Source: Wenzhouxiangella sp. AB-CW3
GTDB taxonomy: Bacteria; Pseudomonadota; Gammaproteobacteria; Xanthomonadales; Wenzhouxiangellaceae
Assembly (NCBI RefSeq): GCF_014725735.1
Contig: NZ_CP061368.1
Location: 1,751,225-1,815,224 of the forward strand
Reading direction: 5' to 3'
Length of the DNA: 64,000 bases
The translations under genes were made by a program, and so were the position numbers. Every line of letters begins with the position of its first letter. The first letter of the stretch is position 1. This document shows, piece after piece, positions 9,212 through 18,010 of the stretch. The notes beneath the pieces are model-generated. The model saw only the letters and a program-made list of their open reading frames with translations. It was not told where the DNA came from and made no database searches.

Positions 9212-10835
9212 TGCCTGATCTCCGAATGGTCAGGGACTGCCCCGGTCTGAGAACGCTGTCTTCGTGCAGGTTGTTCCAGCGCATCAGGTCGCGCACGCTG
9301 ACGCCATGGCGGCGGGCGATGACCCAGAGTGAATCCCCGCTGCGAATCGTGTACTCCACCGCGGCGGCGGCACTTTGTCCCGAAGCCTGCTCCATGTGCA
9401 CCATCAGGCGCTGACCGGGGCGAATCAAATTGTCGCTGCCGAGATTGTTCCAGCGCCGCAGATCCGCGATCGAAACCCGGTATTGCCGTGCAATCAGCCA
9501 CAGGTTCTCACCCGGTCGAACCTGGTGCTGGAAGCGCTTGGTGGGCAGCAGCCGTCGCTGCAGCCGCGCCAGTTCGTGGTAAAGATCAGCGTGGGGCGAG
9601 TCTTCCGGGGTCTGGCCATTGGCCGCAATGCGCAGGGTCTGGCCGGCGCGCAGGAAATCTCCGTTGAGATCGTTGGCCCGCCGAAGTTCGGCCACCGAGG
9701 TGTTGTAGCGGTGTGCGATGTGCGACAGGGTATCGCCATTGCGCACCGTGACCTCTTCCCACACCAGCATGTCCTCGGTGTTGATGTCGGGCAGCACTTC
9801 GCGCACCGTTTCAACCTGATCGACGGGCACGATCAGGTGGTGGGGGCCCGATGGCGGCGTAAGGTGTCGATTCAGGCCCGGATTGAGTGCGATCAGTTCA
9901 GCAATGTCGAGTTCAGCTTCGGCCGCCAGCGCAACGACATCGACGGCGCTGTCGATGTCCACCCGGGCCACGCGTGGACGATCATCCCAGACGGGCAGCT
10001 CGAATCCATAGTCGGACGGGTTGGCAAACAGGCAACCCAGGCCGTTGATCTTGGGAATGTAGGCGCGGGTTTCCCGGGGAAGCGTCAGGCTCTGCCAGTC
10101 CGTGCCTCGGCCATTGGAGCGGTTGCGGTTGACGGCGCGCTGCACCCGGCCCTGGCCGGCATTGTAGGCGGCCAGGGCAAGGTTCCAGTCGTCGAATCGA
10201 TCGTGCAGGTAGGCCAGGTAGTCCAGCGCTGCCCGGGTCGCGGCCCAGACATCGCGACGACCGTCATAGTAGTCGTTGATGGTCAGGCCGTGATCGCGCG
10301 CCGTCGCAGTGAGAAACTGCCAGGTTCCGGAGGCGCGACCATGCGAGTAGGCGAAGGGGTCGTAGGCGCTTTCGACGATGGGCAGCAGCGCCAGTTCGCC
10401 GGGCAGATCCCGGGCGTCCAGTTCATTGGCGATGTCATGCAGCCAGGGGCGGGCGCGGGTGAGCACGCGGTCCATGTACTCGTCGCGCTCGGAATACCAC
10501 CGGGCCCAGCGGTCGGCGCGGCTGTCGCCGGGGCAGTCGGCAAAGGCGAAACGCCTGACGATACGCTCCCACAGGTGTTCGGGCTCCTCGTGGACGTCCT
10601 CATCGTCGTCTTCTCGCGGCGGGTCTTCAGCCAGTCGCAGCGCGGCCAGTTCCACGATATCGAAAGAATCCGGCTGGTCCGGCGGTGAAACGACTGAGTC
10701 GGTCTCGTCCTGAGCAGTCTCGTCGTGCCGGTCGAACGTGGCACATGCCGCGCTGAGCAGCAGAGTCAGCAGCAGTGCACTGGCGGTTCGGAGTCGTGCC
10801 GTTGTGCTTGCCGGTTCGATAGTCGAATTGGGCAT
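9204..10835 (-). CDS. mltD: Membrane-bound lytic transglycosylase with three LysM domains (MltD-like)
   Basis: Cleaves glycan strands of peptidoglycan to anhydro-muropeptides. The 543-residue lipoprotein has a signal peptide with lipobox LLSAAC (Cys31) and an acidic linker. The SLT domain spans about 135-240; its catalytic Glu155 lies in LPIVESAYDP, and AAYNAGQGRV is conserved. Three LysM repeats follow at about 363-404, 438-481 and 495-538. It is the first gene of a three-gene minus-strand unit with the M23 peptidase and a lipoprotein. E. coli MltD has two to three LysM copies, so the architecture is normal. Confidence 0.94.
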   Translation of the reverse strand: MPNSTIEPASTTARLRTASALLLTLLLSAACATFDRHDETAQDETDSVVSPPDQPDSFDIVELAALRLAEDPPREDDDEDVHEEPEHLWERIVRRFAFADCPGDSRADRWARWYSERDEYMDRVLTRARPWLHDIANELDARDLPGELALLPIVESAYDPFAYSHGRASGTWQFLTATARDHGLTINDYYDGRRDVWAATRAALDYLAYLHDRFDDWNLALAAYNAGQGRVQRAVNRNRSNGRGTDWQSLTLPRETRAYIPKINGLGCLFANPSDYGFELPVWDDRPRVARVDIDSAVDVVALAAEAELDIAELIALNPGLNRHLTPPSGPHHLIVPVDQVETVREVLPDINTEDMLVWEEVTVRNGDTLSHIAHRYNTSVAELRRANDLNGDFLRAGQTLRIAANGQTPEDSPHADLYHELARLQRRLLPTKRFQHQVRPGENLWLIARQYRVSIADLRRWNNLGSDNLIRPGQRLMVHMEQASGQSAAAAVEYTIRSGDSLWVIARRHGVSVRDLMRWNNLHEDSVLRPGQSLTIRRSGSG

Positions 10836-11003
10836 CAGTTGGTTTCCAGGTCGCCGGTTGTCTTAGCAGGAGTCAATTATGCGGTCGTAATGCTCACGGT
10901 CAAGCATCATCGCGCCGCTCGGTCTGGTCCATCATGGGCAAGTCGCGCATGTAAACCATGGTTGCGGGCGCAAGGAGCAACCATGACGGGGCATCGCAGC
11001 GAG

Positions 11004-11009
11004 TACAAT
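11004..11009 (+). promoter_or_regulatory. Candidate -10 element (TACAAT) of rnr
   Basis: TACAAT sits so close to the gene that transcription would begin around 11014-11017, at the ATG codons of rnr itself. No strong -35 hexamer is visible, so this is a tentative call that would imply a leaderless message. Confidence 0.35.
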
Positions 11010-11013
11010 GCCG

Positions 11014-13152
11014 ATGATGAACGATAGCGAAAAACACATTACCGCCACCCAGGTCAGGAAGCTGCTGTTGGAGGCTGACCGCCCCCTGACCCGGCGTCAC
11101 ATGTCGCATGCCTTCAACATGGACAAGGAGGCATCCGACCGGTTCCTCAAACCGGTCCTGCAGTCCATGATTGAACGTGGGGAGCTGGTTCGGAACCGGC
11201 GAGCGGCCTACGGGCTTGCAGAGCAGATGGACCTGGTGCAGGGGCGTATCAGTGCCCACCCGGACGGATTCGGTTTTGTTGTGCCCGACGAAGGGGGTGA
11301 TGACCTCTACCTTTCGCCCAAGCAGATGCGGGTGGTATTCAACGGCGACCGGGTATTGGCCGCTGTAACCCGGGTAGACCGGCGGGGACGCAAGGAAGGA
11401 GGCATTGTCGAGGTCGTAGAGCGGGCCCATGCCCAGGTCGCCGGGCGCCTGCTGATTGAAAGCGGCGTGGCCATGGTTGTTCCCGATGATCCCCGACTGA
11501 CCCAGGATATTCTCGTATCGCCCGAAGGGGTCGGCAATGCCGGCCCCGGGCAGATCGTCGTGGTGCGAATCGACCGTCCGCCAACCTTCGAGCGTTCGGC
11601 CGTCGGCGAGATCATCGCGGTGCTGGGGCACGCCGACGAACCTGGCATTGCCACGGACATTGCCGTCTACAGTCATCAGCTTCCGCACGAGTTCTCGCGT
11701 GAAGTCGTCAGGGAGGCTAAGGATTTCGGCAGCGAGATCAACCCCGCTCATGCCGAGGGGCGGCTGGACCTGCGCGATCTGAAGCTGCTGACCATCGACG
11801 GCGCCGATGCGCGCGATTTCGACGATGCCGTCTATGCCGAGCCGCAGGGGGAGGGCTACCGACTCCTGGTCGCCATTGCCGATGTGGCCGAGTACGTCAG
11901 GCCGGGTTCTGCGCTTGATGTCGAGGCTCAGCGCCGCGGCACATCGGTGTATTTCCCGGACCGGGTGATTCCGATGTTGCCCGAGGCGCTGTCCAATGGC
12001 CTGTGTTCGCTCAACCCGAAGGTCGATCGGCTGTGCCTGGTCTGCGAAATGCGTATCGATGCCCGGGGCAAGGTCACATCCAGTCGCTTCCACGAGGCGG
12101 TGATGCGGTCACATGCCCGCCTGACCTACGACCAGGTCAGGCGAATCATGGAAGCCGGGGACCCGCCGCTCATCGAGCGTTTCGGGCATGTGGTGGACAA
12201 CTTGCAGCATCTGTACAAGGTGTTTCGGCTGCTGTTTTCGCGGCGCGAACGCAGGGGTGCGCTGGACTTTGATTCACGCCAGGCCTATTTCGAGTTCGAC
12301 ACCGACGGTCGGGTGGCCGGCATACGGCTCCAGCAGCGCCACGATGCGCACCGCCTGATCGAAGAATTCATGATTGCCGCCAACGTCGAGGCATCGAAGT
12401 TTGTCGCCCGGGGCAAGCTGCCGTTTCTCTATCGTGTTCACGAGCCACCGCCCGATGACAAGCTCGAATCACTCGAGACTTTTCTGCGAGCCCACGGGCT
12501 GGAAGTGCGGTGGTCGGAAAAACCGGAGCCGCTGCAGTTCGCCGCCATCCAGCACAAGGTGGCCGGTCGCACCGATGCGCCGCTGGTCAACGCGCATATC
12601 CTGCGCAGCCTGAGCCTGGCGGTCTACCAGCCTGAAAACAAGGGTCACTTTGGTCTGGCGCTGGATTCCTACAGCCATTTCACCTCGCCGATCAGGCGCT
12701 ACCCCGACCTGCTGCTGCATCGCGCCATCAAACACCTGGTCCGGGGACGGCCGGGCGACGAGTTTGCCTATGACAGGCGCCAGATGAACGAGCTTGGGCG
12801 GCACTGCTCCTGGACCGAGCGGCGCGCCGAAGATGCCGCACGGGATGTGGATGAACGCCTCAAGTGTCAGTTCATGAAGCGTCATATTGGCGATGTGTTT
12901 GAAGGCATCGTAACCGGGGTGACGAGTTTCGGGCTGTTTGTCGAACTGACCGAGCTGGCCGTCAGCGGGCTGGTGCATGTGACGGCCATGCCGAATGACT
13001 ATTACCAATTCGATCCGGTGGGGTCCAGCCTGACCGGAAAACGTCGCGGCCTGAGCTTCCGCCTTGCCGACCCGGTGCGTGTGGAAGTGATCGGTGTCAG
13101 TCTCGAAGAGCGCAAGATCGACTTCCAGCTGGTCGAGGACGAGAAGGACTGA
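11014..13152 (+). CDS. rnr: Ribonuclease R
   Basis: Processive 3'-5' exoribonuclease that degrades structured RNA. The domain order is an N-terminal helix-turn-helix (about 8-75), two cold-shock OB domains, the RNB catalytic domain and one S1 domain ending at about residue 710. The RNB domain contains the metal-binding cluster TIDGADARDFDDAV. The lysine-rich C-terminal tail of E. coli RNase R (813 residues) is absent: the protein ends in VEDEKD right after S1. ATGs at 11008, 11014 and 11017 are possible. None has a good ribosome site, and 11014 is chosen because a -10-like TACAAT overlaps the first. rlmB follows, as in many gammaproteobacteria. Confidence 0.94.
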   Translation: MMNDSEKHITATQVRKLLLEADRPLTRRHMSHAFNMDKEASDRFLKPVLQSMIERGELVRNRRAAYGLAEQMDLVQGRISAHPDGFGFVVPDEGGDDLYLSPKQMRVVFNGDRVLAAVTRVDRRGRKEGGIVEVVERAHAQVAGRLLIESGVAMVVPDDPRLTQDILVSPEGVGNAGPGQIVVVRIDRPPTFERSAVGEIIAVLGHADEPGIATDIAVYSHQLPHEFSREVVREAKDFGSEINPAHAEGRLDLRDLKLLTIDGADARDFDDAVYAEPQGEGYRLLVAIADVAEYVRPGSALDVEAQRRGTSVYFPDRVIPMLPEALSNGLCSLNPKVDRLCLVCEMRIDARGKVTSSRFHEAVMRSHARLTYDQVRRIMEAGDPPLIERFGHVVDNLQHLYKVFRLLFSRRERRGALDFDSRQAYFEFDTDGRVAGIRLQQRHDAHRLIEEFMIAANVEASKFVARGKLPFLYRVHEPPPDDKLESLETFLRAHGLEVRWSEKPEPLQFAAIQHKVAGRTDAPLVNAHILRSLSLAVYQPENKGHFGLALDSYSHFTSPIRRYPDLLLHRAIKHLVRGRPGDEFAYDRRQMNELGRHCSWTERRAEDAARDVDERLKCQFMKRHIGDVFEGIVTGVTSFGLFVELTELAVSGLVHVTAMPNDYYQFDPVGSSLTGKRRGLSFRLADPVRVEVIGVSLEERKIDFQLVEDEKD

Positions 13153-13194
13153 GATGGGGCTGCCGTCGGCCCACGGAATGTGGGAGCTGTATTC

Positions 13195-13929
13195 ATGAAG
13201 CGTGAGCTGGCCATGGGCATCAATGCCGTCGAGGGGCTGGTCAGGCACGCGCCCGAGAGAATCGTCCGCGTCTGGATTCGGCCGGGCAATCGGCGCCTGG
13301 AGATGCTGGAAGCGCAACTGCGCGAATGTGGCGTGAGTATCGAGCCGGCCGATCAGCAGAGGCTGGATCGCAAGGCCGGGCGAGTGCCCCACCAGGGAGT
13401 GATTGCCGAGTTCCAGCCGCTGCCCCCGATTGACGAGGCGTCACTGAAGGATGTGGTGCGGGCGCGCGGCGAGAACACACTGCTGCTGATCCTTGATGGT
13501 GTGCAGGACCCGCACAATCTGGGGGCCTGTCTACGCAGTGCAGCCGCCGCCGGTGCCGATGCCGTGGTCGTGCCCAGGGACCGTGCCGCGGGCATGAGTC
13601 CGGCGGCGCGTCGCGTGGCTGCCGGGGGCGCCGAGCAGGTGCCCGTGGCCGTGGTCACCAATCTGGCACGCACCATGCGCATGCTGGCCGATCATGGTGT
13701 CTGGCTCGTCGGGCTGGCCGGGGAGGCGACCGACACGCTCTATCATGCCCCCTTGTCCGGGCCCGTTGGCCTGGTGCTGGGCAGTGAGGATAGGGGCCTG
13801 AGACAACTGACCCGAAAGCACTGTGATGCACTGGTGCGTATCCCCATGCCCGGTGAGATGGAGAGTCTGAATGTGTCGGTCAGTGCTGGAATTGCGCTGT
13901 TCGAGGTGGTCAGGAGAAGAAGTCAATGA
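13195..13929 (+). CDS. rlmB: 23S rRNA (guanosine-2'-O)-methyltransferase RlmB
   Basis: SPOUT-class enzyme that methylates the ribose of G2251 in the P-loop of 23S rRNA. The 244-residue protein has the N-terminal substrate-binding domain (GINAVEGLVRHAPERI). Its knotted SPOUT domain shows motif 1 LDGVQDPHNLGACLRSA, motif 2 GLVLGSEDRGLRQLT and motif 3 IPMPGEMESLNVSVSAGIAL. The ATG at 13195 has GGGAG 8 bases upstream; a GTG at 13180 in the same frame is less likely. It follows rnr by 42 bases and overlaps the deaminase gene by 4. Confidence 0.95.
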   Translation: MKRELAMGINAVEGLVRHAPERIVRVWIRPGNRRLEMLEAQLRECGVSIEPADQQRLDRKAGRVPHQGVIAEFQPLPPIDEASLKDVVRARGENTLLLILDGVQDPHNLGACLRSAAAAGADAVVVPRDRAAGMSPAARRVAAGGAEQVPVAVVTNLARTMRMLADHGVWLVGLAGEATDTLYHAPLSGPVGLVLGSEDRGLRQLTRKHCDALVRIPMPGEMESLNVSVSAGIALFEVVRRRSQ

Positions 13930-14510
13930 TGTCGAAAGCCGACAACAACAGCGTTCGCATCGACCTGCCCGATTGGATCGCAGGTGTCGAGCAGCAGTTG
14001 CCTGCCAGTCTAGAAACGGCTGAACAACGCATGAGCGTGGCCATCAGCCTGGCTGAACAGAACCTGAGACATGGCACCGGTGGTCCTTTCGGAGCGCTGG
14101 TGGTTGCCGTGGGCAGTGGGGCTGTCATTGCCCTGGGGGTCAACCGTGTCGAGCCGCAGTTGTGTTCGGCGGCACATGCCGAAATCGTGGCCCTGAGCCT
14201 GGCCCAGCGACGCATGGGGCACTGGAATCTTTCCGAGACTCCGCATGGCCCGTTGCAACTGGTCACTTCCTGCGAGCCCTGTGCCATGTGTCTGGGCGCG
14301 ATCCCGTGGTCGGGAGTCACCTCGGTGCTGTGCGGCGCAACCAAGGCGGATGCAGAAGCGGCCGGGTTTGACGAGGGCGCCCGTTCGAGTCGATGGGTCG
14401 AGGAGCTGGACCGGCGCGGCGTGGACGTGCGCACCGGGGTGTTGAGAGAGCAGGCAGCGCGCGTGCTTGAGCGCTATGCGCGACAGGGCAACACGATCTA
14501 CAACCCATAA
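13926..14510 (+). CDS. Nucleoside/nucleobase deaminase (CDA fold, guanine-deaminase-like)
   Basis: A zinc hydrolase of 194 residues in the cytidine-deaminase superfamily. The zinc site is complete: HAEIVAL gives the His ligand and catalytic Glu, and TSCEPCAMCLGA gives the two Cys ligands. The tail with RYARQGNTIYNP and the overall length fit bacterial guanine deaminases and related purine or nucleoside deaminases better than TadA, which is shorter and usually located elsewhere. The substrate cannot be fixed from sequence. It overlaps rlmB by an ATGA junction, placing it in an RNA-turnover operon with rnr. Confidence 0.82.
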   Translation: MMSKADNNSVRIDLPDWIAGVEQQLPASLETAEQRMSVAISLAEQNLRHGTGGPFGALVVAVGSGAVIALGVNRVEPQLCSAAHAEIVALSLAQRRMGHWNLSETPHGPLQLVTSCEPCAMCLGAIPWSGVTSVLCGATKADAEAAGFDEGARSSRWVEELDRRGVDVRTGVLREQAARVLERYARQGNTIYNP

Positions 14511-14540
14511 AAAAACCGGAGCCCCGAGTCGGGGCTCCGG
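14508..14540 (-). terminator. Rho-independent terminator for the DUF4168 gene
   Basis: CCGGAGCCCC at 14516-14525 pairs with GGGGCTCCGG at 14531-14540 around GAGTC. On the minus strand the stem is followed by a run of T (the A-tract at 14509-14515), which is the classic terminator layout for the gene ending at 14580. On the plus strand no T-run follows, so any effect on the deaminase operon would be weaker. Confidence 0.85.
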
Positions 14541-14579
14541 CAGTCCGGTTTGAGGCGATTGGGGATCGCCCGATGATTC

Positions 14580-14939
14580 TTACTGAATCATCTCGGTCAG
14601 TTCTTGCTGCAGCTCGGGATCGTTCTGGATCGCCATGGCGATGCGATTGAACGATTCCACGTCCAGGCCGGCGCCTTCAACAGCTTCGGTCATCTTCTCG
14701 TTGGCTTCGACCTGCAGCTCGTGGGCCTTCTCGGGGTCTTCAACGCCCTGCAGGCGGGCCGAGAAGTCCTGCTGGATGCTGGAGATCTCTACCTGGGCTT
14801 CAGCAAACTGCTGCAGCTCTTGCGAGGAGACGTCCGTCTGCTCCGGCTCGGGCGGCTGCTCGTACTGAGCGATAGCGGCGGTACCGAAGGCCAGGGCAAC
14901 GGCGAAGGTCATCAGGGTAATCATTTTGCGAAGGTTCAT
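14580..14939 (-). CDS. Small secreted DUF4168 protein
   Basis: Encodes 119 residues with a cleavable signal peptide (about 1-25, ending near GTAAIAQ). A short Glu/Pro-rich stretch follows, then an all-helical DUF4168-like region (SQELQQFAEAQVEISSIQQD to the end). The ATG at 14939 has AAAAGGAG upstream, and an upstream start would spoil the signal peptide. The family is known from many proteobacteria and cyanobacteria but has no established function. It is a stand-alone gene with its own terminator, divergent from a histidine kinase/response regulator pair that could control it (inference from position only). Confidence 0.85.
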   Translation of the reverse strand: MNLRKMITLMTFAVALAFGTAAIAQYEQPPEPEQTDVSSQELQQFAEAQVEISSIQQDFSARLQGVEDPEKAHELQVEANEKMTEAVEGAGLDVESFNRIAMAIQNDPELQQELTEMIQ

Positions 14940-15105
14940 GGTGTTGCTCCTTTTCAGGTTGCGTGTCAAATTTCGCGAAGATATACATGCAAGATGCGCG
15001 CCAAGCCGGCAAGTCATTGTTTTTGCGTGTTGGAGCCTTCAGGTGAGTCACCAGAATGCACGGATTGTGTGTCACAATGGCGCATGTGCCTGAATTGAAA
15101 GCCTC

Positions 15106-16554
15106 ATGAAGAGTTTACGACTGCAACTGATACTGCTGGTTTTTCTGCCACTGACGGTGCTTGGCACGGTGGTGGTGTGGATGACGCACCACGCCGTCGA
15201 AGGTCTGCTGGAGCACCGCCTGCAAAAGGAAATCGAGCTGGTGGCCCGCGCCATGCGGGTGCCCGTCGAGCGATCCTTGCTGGCTGGTGACCTTGGCGGC
15301 GTGCAGGACACGCTTGATGCGGTGTTCGACATCGGGCGGGTGTACGGGGCCTATGTCTATGATGCCGGCGGACGCCGTGTAGCCGTTGCCGGTGAAGCCA
15401 GGCCGGGGCCCAGGGAGCAGATCGAGGCGGCTGAACTGGTGGCGCTGGGTGAAGAGCTGGGGCGCTACGCGGAACTGGGCGGTGAGGAAGTGTTTTCCTA
15501 TTTTGTGCCGCTAACCGGCCCGGCCGGGCGAATCGAGGGCTTGCTGCAAGTCGTCAGACTGGAGCAGGAGATTGCCGAGCAGCTTGAGGAGTTGCGCGTG
15601 CTGGGGTGGCTGCTGTGGACGCTGGTGATGGTGGTGATGTTTGCCATTGTTCTGATTGGTCACCGACTGGCGGTCGGGCGGCATGTGGAGCGCCTTGTGC
15701 AATCGATGGCCCGGGTCGAGGCCGGGGAGCCCCGGCACCGGGCCCAGGTCGACGGCCCGGATGAGCTGGCCGGCGTAGCGGGCGCGCTCAATCGCATGCT
15801 CGATGGGCTTGATCGCATGCAGGCCGAACTGGATGTCGAGCGGCAGGAGCGCCAGTACATGCTCGAGCAGATGCGCCAGCAGGAACACCTGGCCGCGCTG
15901 GGGCGGTTTTCCTCGGGCGTGGCGCATGAACTGGGTGCGCCGCTGACGGTCATCGATGGCGATACTCGCCGCCTGCAGCAGCATGAAGACCTGGGCGATG
16001 ATGCGCGCCGCCGTCTGGAGCGTATGCGGCGGCAGGTTCAGCGCACCCGTGAGCTGATCTCGCAACTGATGGAGTTCGTGCGCAGCGACCATCAGCCCGC
16101 CGAGTCGGTCGAGCTGGGTCGTTTGCTCAGACGTACCCTGGCAGCCATGCGTCCGGAGTGCGAATCGCGCGGGATCGAGTTGAGCGTCGACGAGTTGCCC
16201 GACGAGATCCGGGTGCGTGGCTGGGAGGTGCGGCTGGAGCATGCACTGGTCAACCTTGTGCGCAATGCCGTTCAGGCGGCCAGTTCGGCCGTGGCCGTGG
16301 TGGTCGAACGACGTAATGGCAGCGTGGTGGTCGCTGTCGAGGATGATGGTCCCGGCGTGCCGGCCGGGGAGCGCGAGCGGATTTTCGAGCCGTTCCATAC
16401 CCGCGGCAAGGAGGGTCGCGGCACCGGTCTGGGTCTGGCCATCGTGAAGTCCGTGGCCGAAGAGCATCAGGCCGGCCTGAACGTGGTCTCCAGTCATGCG
16501 CTGGGTGGCAGTCGTTTCGAACTGGTTCTGGATCAGGAGGCAGCCGATGGGTGA
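15106..16554 (+). CDS. Membrane sensor histidine kinase
   Basis: Two-component sensor of 482 residues. TM1 lies at about 7-28, a periplasmic sensor of about 130 residues follows, TM2 is at about 165-186 and HAMP at about 187-245. The dimerisation/phosphoacceptor helix has His274 in [15 protein letters not shown]. The ATPase domain shows the N box ([14 protein letters not shown]), G1 (VEDDGPGVP) and G2 ([14 protein letters not shown]). The H-box reads HELGAPL where many kinases have HEIRNPL; such variants occur in NtrB/ZraS-like kinases. It overlaps by 8 bases the gene for a sigma-54 activator, its evident partner. The signal is unknown. Confidence 0.93.
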   Translation: MKSLRLQLILLVFLPLTVLGTVVVWMTHHAVEGLLEHRLQKEIELVARAMRVPVERSLLAGDLGGVQDTLDAVFDIGRVYGAYVYDAGGRRVAVAGEARPGPREQIEAAELVALGEELGRYAELGGEEVFSYFVPLTGPAGRIEGLLQVVRLEQEIAEQLEELRVLGWLLWTLVMVVMFAIVLIGHRLAVGRHVERLVQSMARVEAGEPRHRAQVDGPDELAGVAGALNRMLDGLDRMQAELDVERQERQYMLEQMRQQEHLAALGRFSSGVAHELGAPLTVIDGDTRRLQQHEDLGDDARRRLERMRRQVQRTRELISQLMEFVRSDHQPAESVELGRLLRRTLAAMRPECESRGIELSVDELPDEIRVRGWEVRLEHALVNLVRNAVQAASSAVAVVVERRNGSVVVAVEDDGPGVPAGERERIFEPFHTRGKEGRGTGLGLAIVKSVAEEHQAGLNVVSSHALGGSRFELVLDQEAADG

Positions 16555-17929
16555 TGTTCGCTACAACGTGCTGGTGGTGGAGGATGACCGCGCCCTGGGC
16601 GAGCTTTTGCTCGAAGAGCTGGAAGCCGAGGGGTACCGGGTGCGTCACGTGGAAACGGCCGAGGCGGCCATGGAGTGTATCGACGAGGTGGACCCCGACC
16701 TGGTCGTGACCGACCTGCAGTTGCCCGGGGCCGATGGCCTGGCGCTGCTGGAGGCGGTGCGTGAACGACATGTGGCGCCGGCCACCCTGATGATCAGCGC
16801 CTATGGCACGGTCGACCGGGCCGTGGCGGCACTCAAGGCCGGGGCCGACAACTTTCTGACCAAGCCGCTGGACATGGATCATTTCATCCTCAGTGTCGAG
16901 CGGGTGCTGGCCAATCGCCGCCTGCGCTCGGAAGTGCGCCGCTTTCGCGAAATGCTCGAACGCGACAGCTTCCACGGCATGGAGGGTTCCAGTCGGGCGA
17001 TGCGAGTGCTGTTCGATCGCGTTGCCCAGGTTGCCAGGGCAGACGGTGCCGTGCTGGTCAGTGGCGAGTCAGGTACCGGCAAGGATCTGATTGCCCATGC
17101 CATCCACGCCGAGAGCCCCCGCGCCGACATGCCCTTTCTGGCCGTCAATTGCGCGGGTGTGCCGGCCGACCTGCTGGAGTCGGAATTCTTCGGCCATGCC
17201 GAAGGTGCGTTTTCCGGAGCCGATCGTGCCCGTCCGGGCCTGTTTCGCGAGGCTGATGGCGGCACCTTGTTTCTTGACGAGATCGGCGAGATGCCGACTG
17301 CGCTGCAGGCAAAGCTGCTCAGGGCGCTGCAGGACGGACGTATTCGCCCGGTCGGCGCCGATCGCGAGCACCAGGTTGATGTGCGCCTGATTGCCGCCAC
17401 CAACCAGGATCTTCAGTCCCTGGTTGAAAAGGGGGAGTTCCGCGAGGATCTTTACTATCGGCTGGAAGCCTTTCAGCTCAGCATTCCACCGCTGCGCGAG
17501 CGGGGCGAGGACCTGGAGCTGCTGGCCATGAGTTTCCTGGCCCGCTTCGCCGCCGCCAGCCGCCGTCCGGCTCGCCGCCTGTCCGAACAGGCGCTGAGGG
17601 CCGTGCGCGAGTACCACTGGCCCGGCAACGTGCGTGAGCTGAAGAACGCCATGGAGCGGGCCGTGACCTTCTGTGAGGACGAAGAGGTGGGAATTGAACA
17701 CCTGCCCGAGCGGGTGCGGCAAGGGAACGGCAAACCGGCATCGGAAGACAGTTCAGCGAGCACGGCGGTGCCTGATGCGCTGCTGAAAGGCGACATGCTG
17801 CCCAGTCTGGACGAACTGAGAAGCCGGTACGTGCATTACGTGCTCGAGAGGGTCGACGGCAACAAGCGGCGGGCGGCCGCCTTGCTGGGTGTTGGGCGTC
17901 GCACGCTGTATCGCTGGCTTGAGCAGTAG
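16547..17929 (+). CDS. Sigma-54-dependent response regulator (NtrC type)
   Basis: A 460-residue activator. The receiver domain has phospho-acceptor Asp56 (DLVVTDLQLPGADG) and Lys in FLTKPLDMD. The AAA+ domain has Walker A GESGTGKD at 173-180, Walker B GGTLFLDEIGEMP and the sigma-54 contact loop reading GAFSGA at 220-225 instead of GAFTGA. The C-terminal Fis-type helix-turn-helix ends GVGRRTLYRWLEQ. The ATG at 16547 has AGGAGG 6 bases upstream and lies inside the kinase gene end. Its targets are unknown; I found no convincing -24/-12 promoter in the flanking gaps. Confidence 0.95.
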   Translation: MGDVRYNVLVVEDDRALGELLLEELEAEGYRVRHVETAEAAMECIDEVDPDLVVTDLQLPGADGLALLEAVRERHVAPATLMISAYGTVDRAVAALKAGADNFLTKPLDMDHFILSVERVLANRRLRSEVRRFREMLERDSFHGMEGSSRAMRVLFDRVAQVARADGAVLVSGESGTGKDLIAHAIHAESPRADMPFLAVNCAGVPADLLESEFFGHAEGAFSGADRARPGLFREADGGTLFLDEIGEMPTALQAKLLRALQDGRIRPVGADREHQVDVRLIAATNQDLQSLVEKGEFREDLYYRLEAFQLSIPPLRERGEDLELLAMSFLARFAAASRRPARRLSEQALRAVREYHWPGNVRELKNAMERAVTFCEDEEVGIEHLPERVRQGNGKPASEDSSASTAVPDALLKGDMLPSLDELRSRYVHYVLERVDGNKRRAAALLGVGRRTLYRWLEQ

Positions 17930-18010
17930 CCGGATTCAGGGGTTGTTCAGTGGCTGCCGGATATACCTGCTGCCACGACCTCATTAGTCACTTTGTCAGG
18001 AGAACAGATC

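Noticed and set aside
13926-14510. Deaminase as tRNA adenosine deaminase TadA
   Set aside because: It is longer than TadA, and the C-terminal part and the aligned active-site surroundings look more like guanine/nucleoside deaminases; TadA remains a minor possibility.
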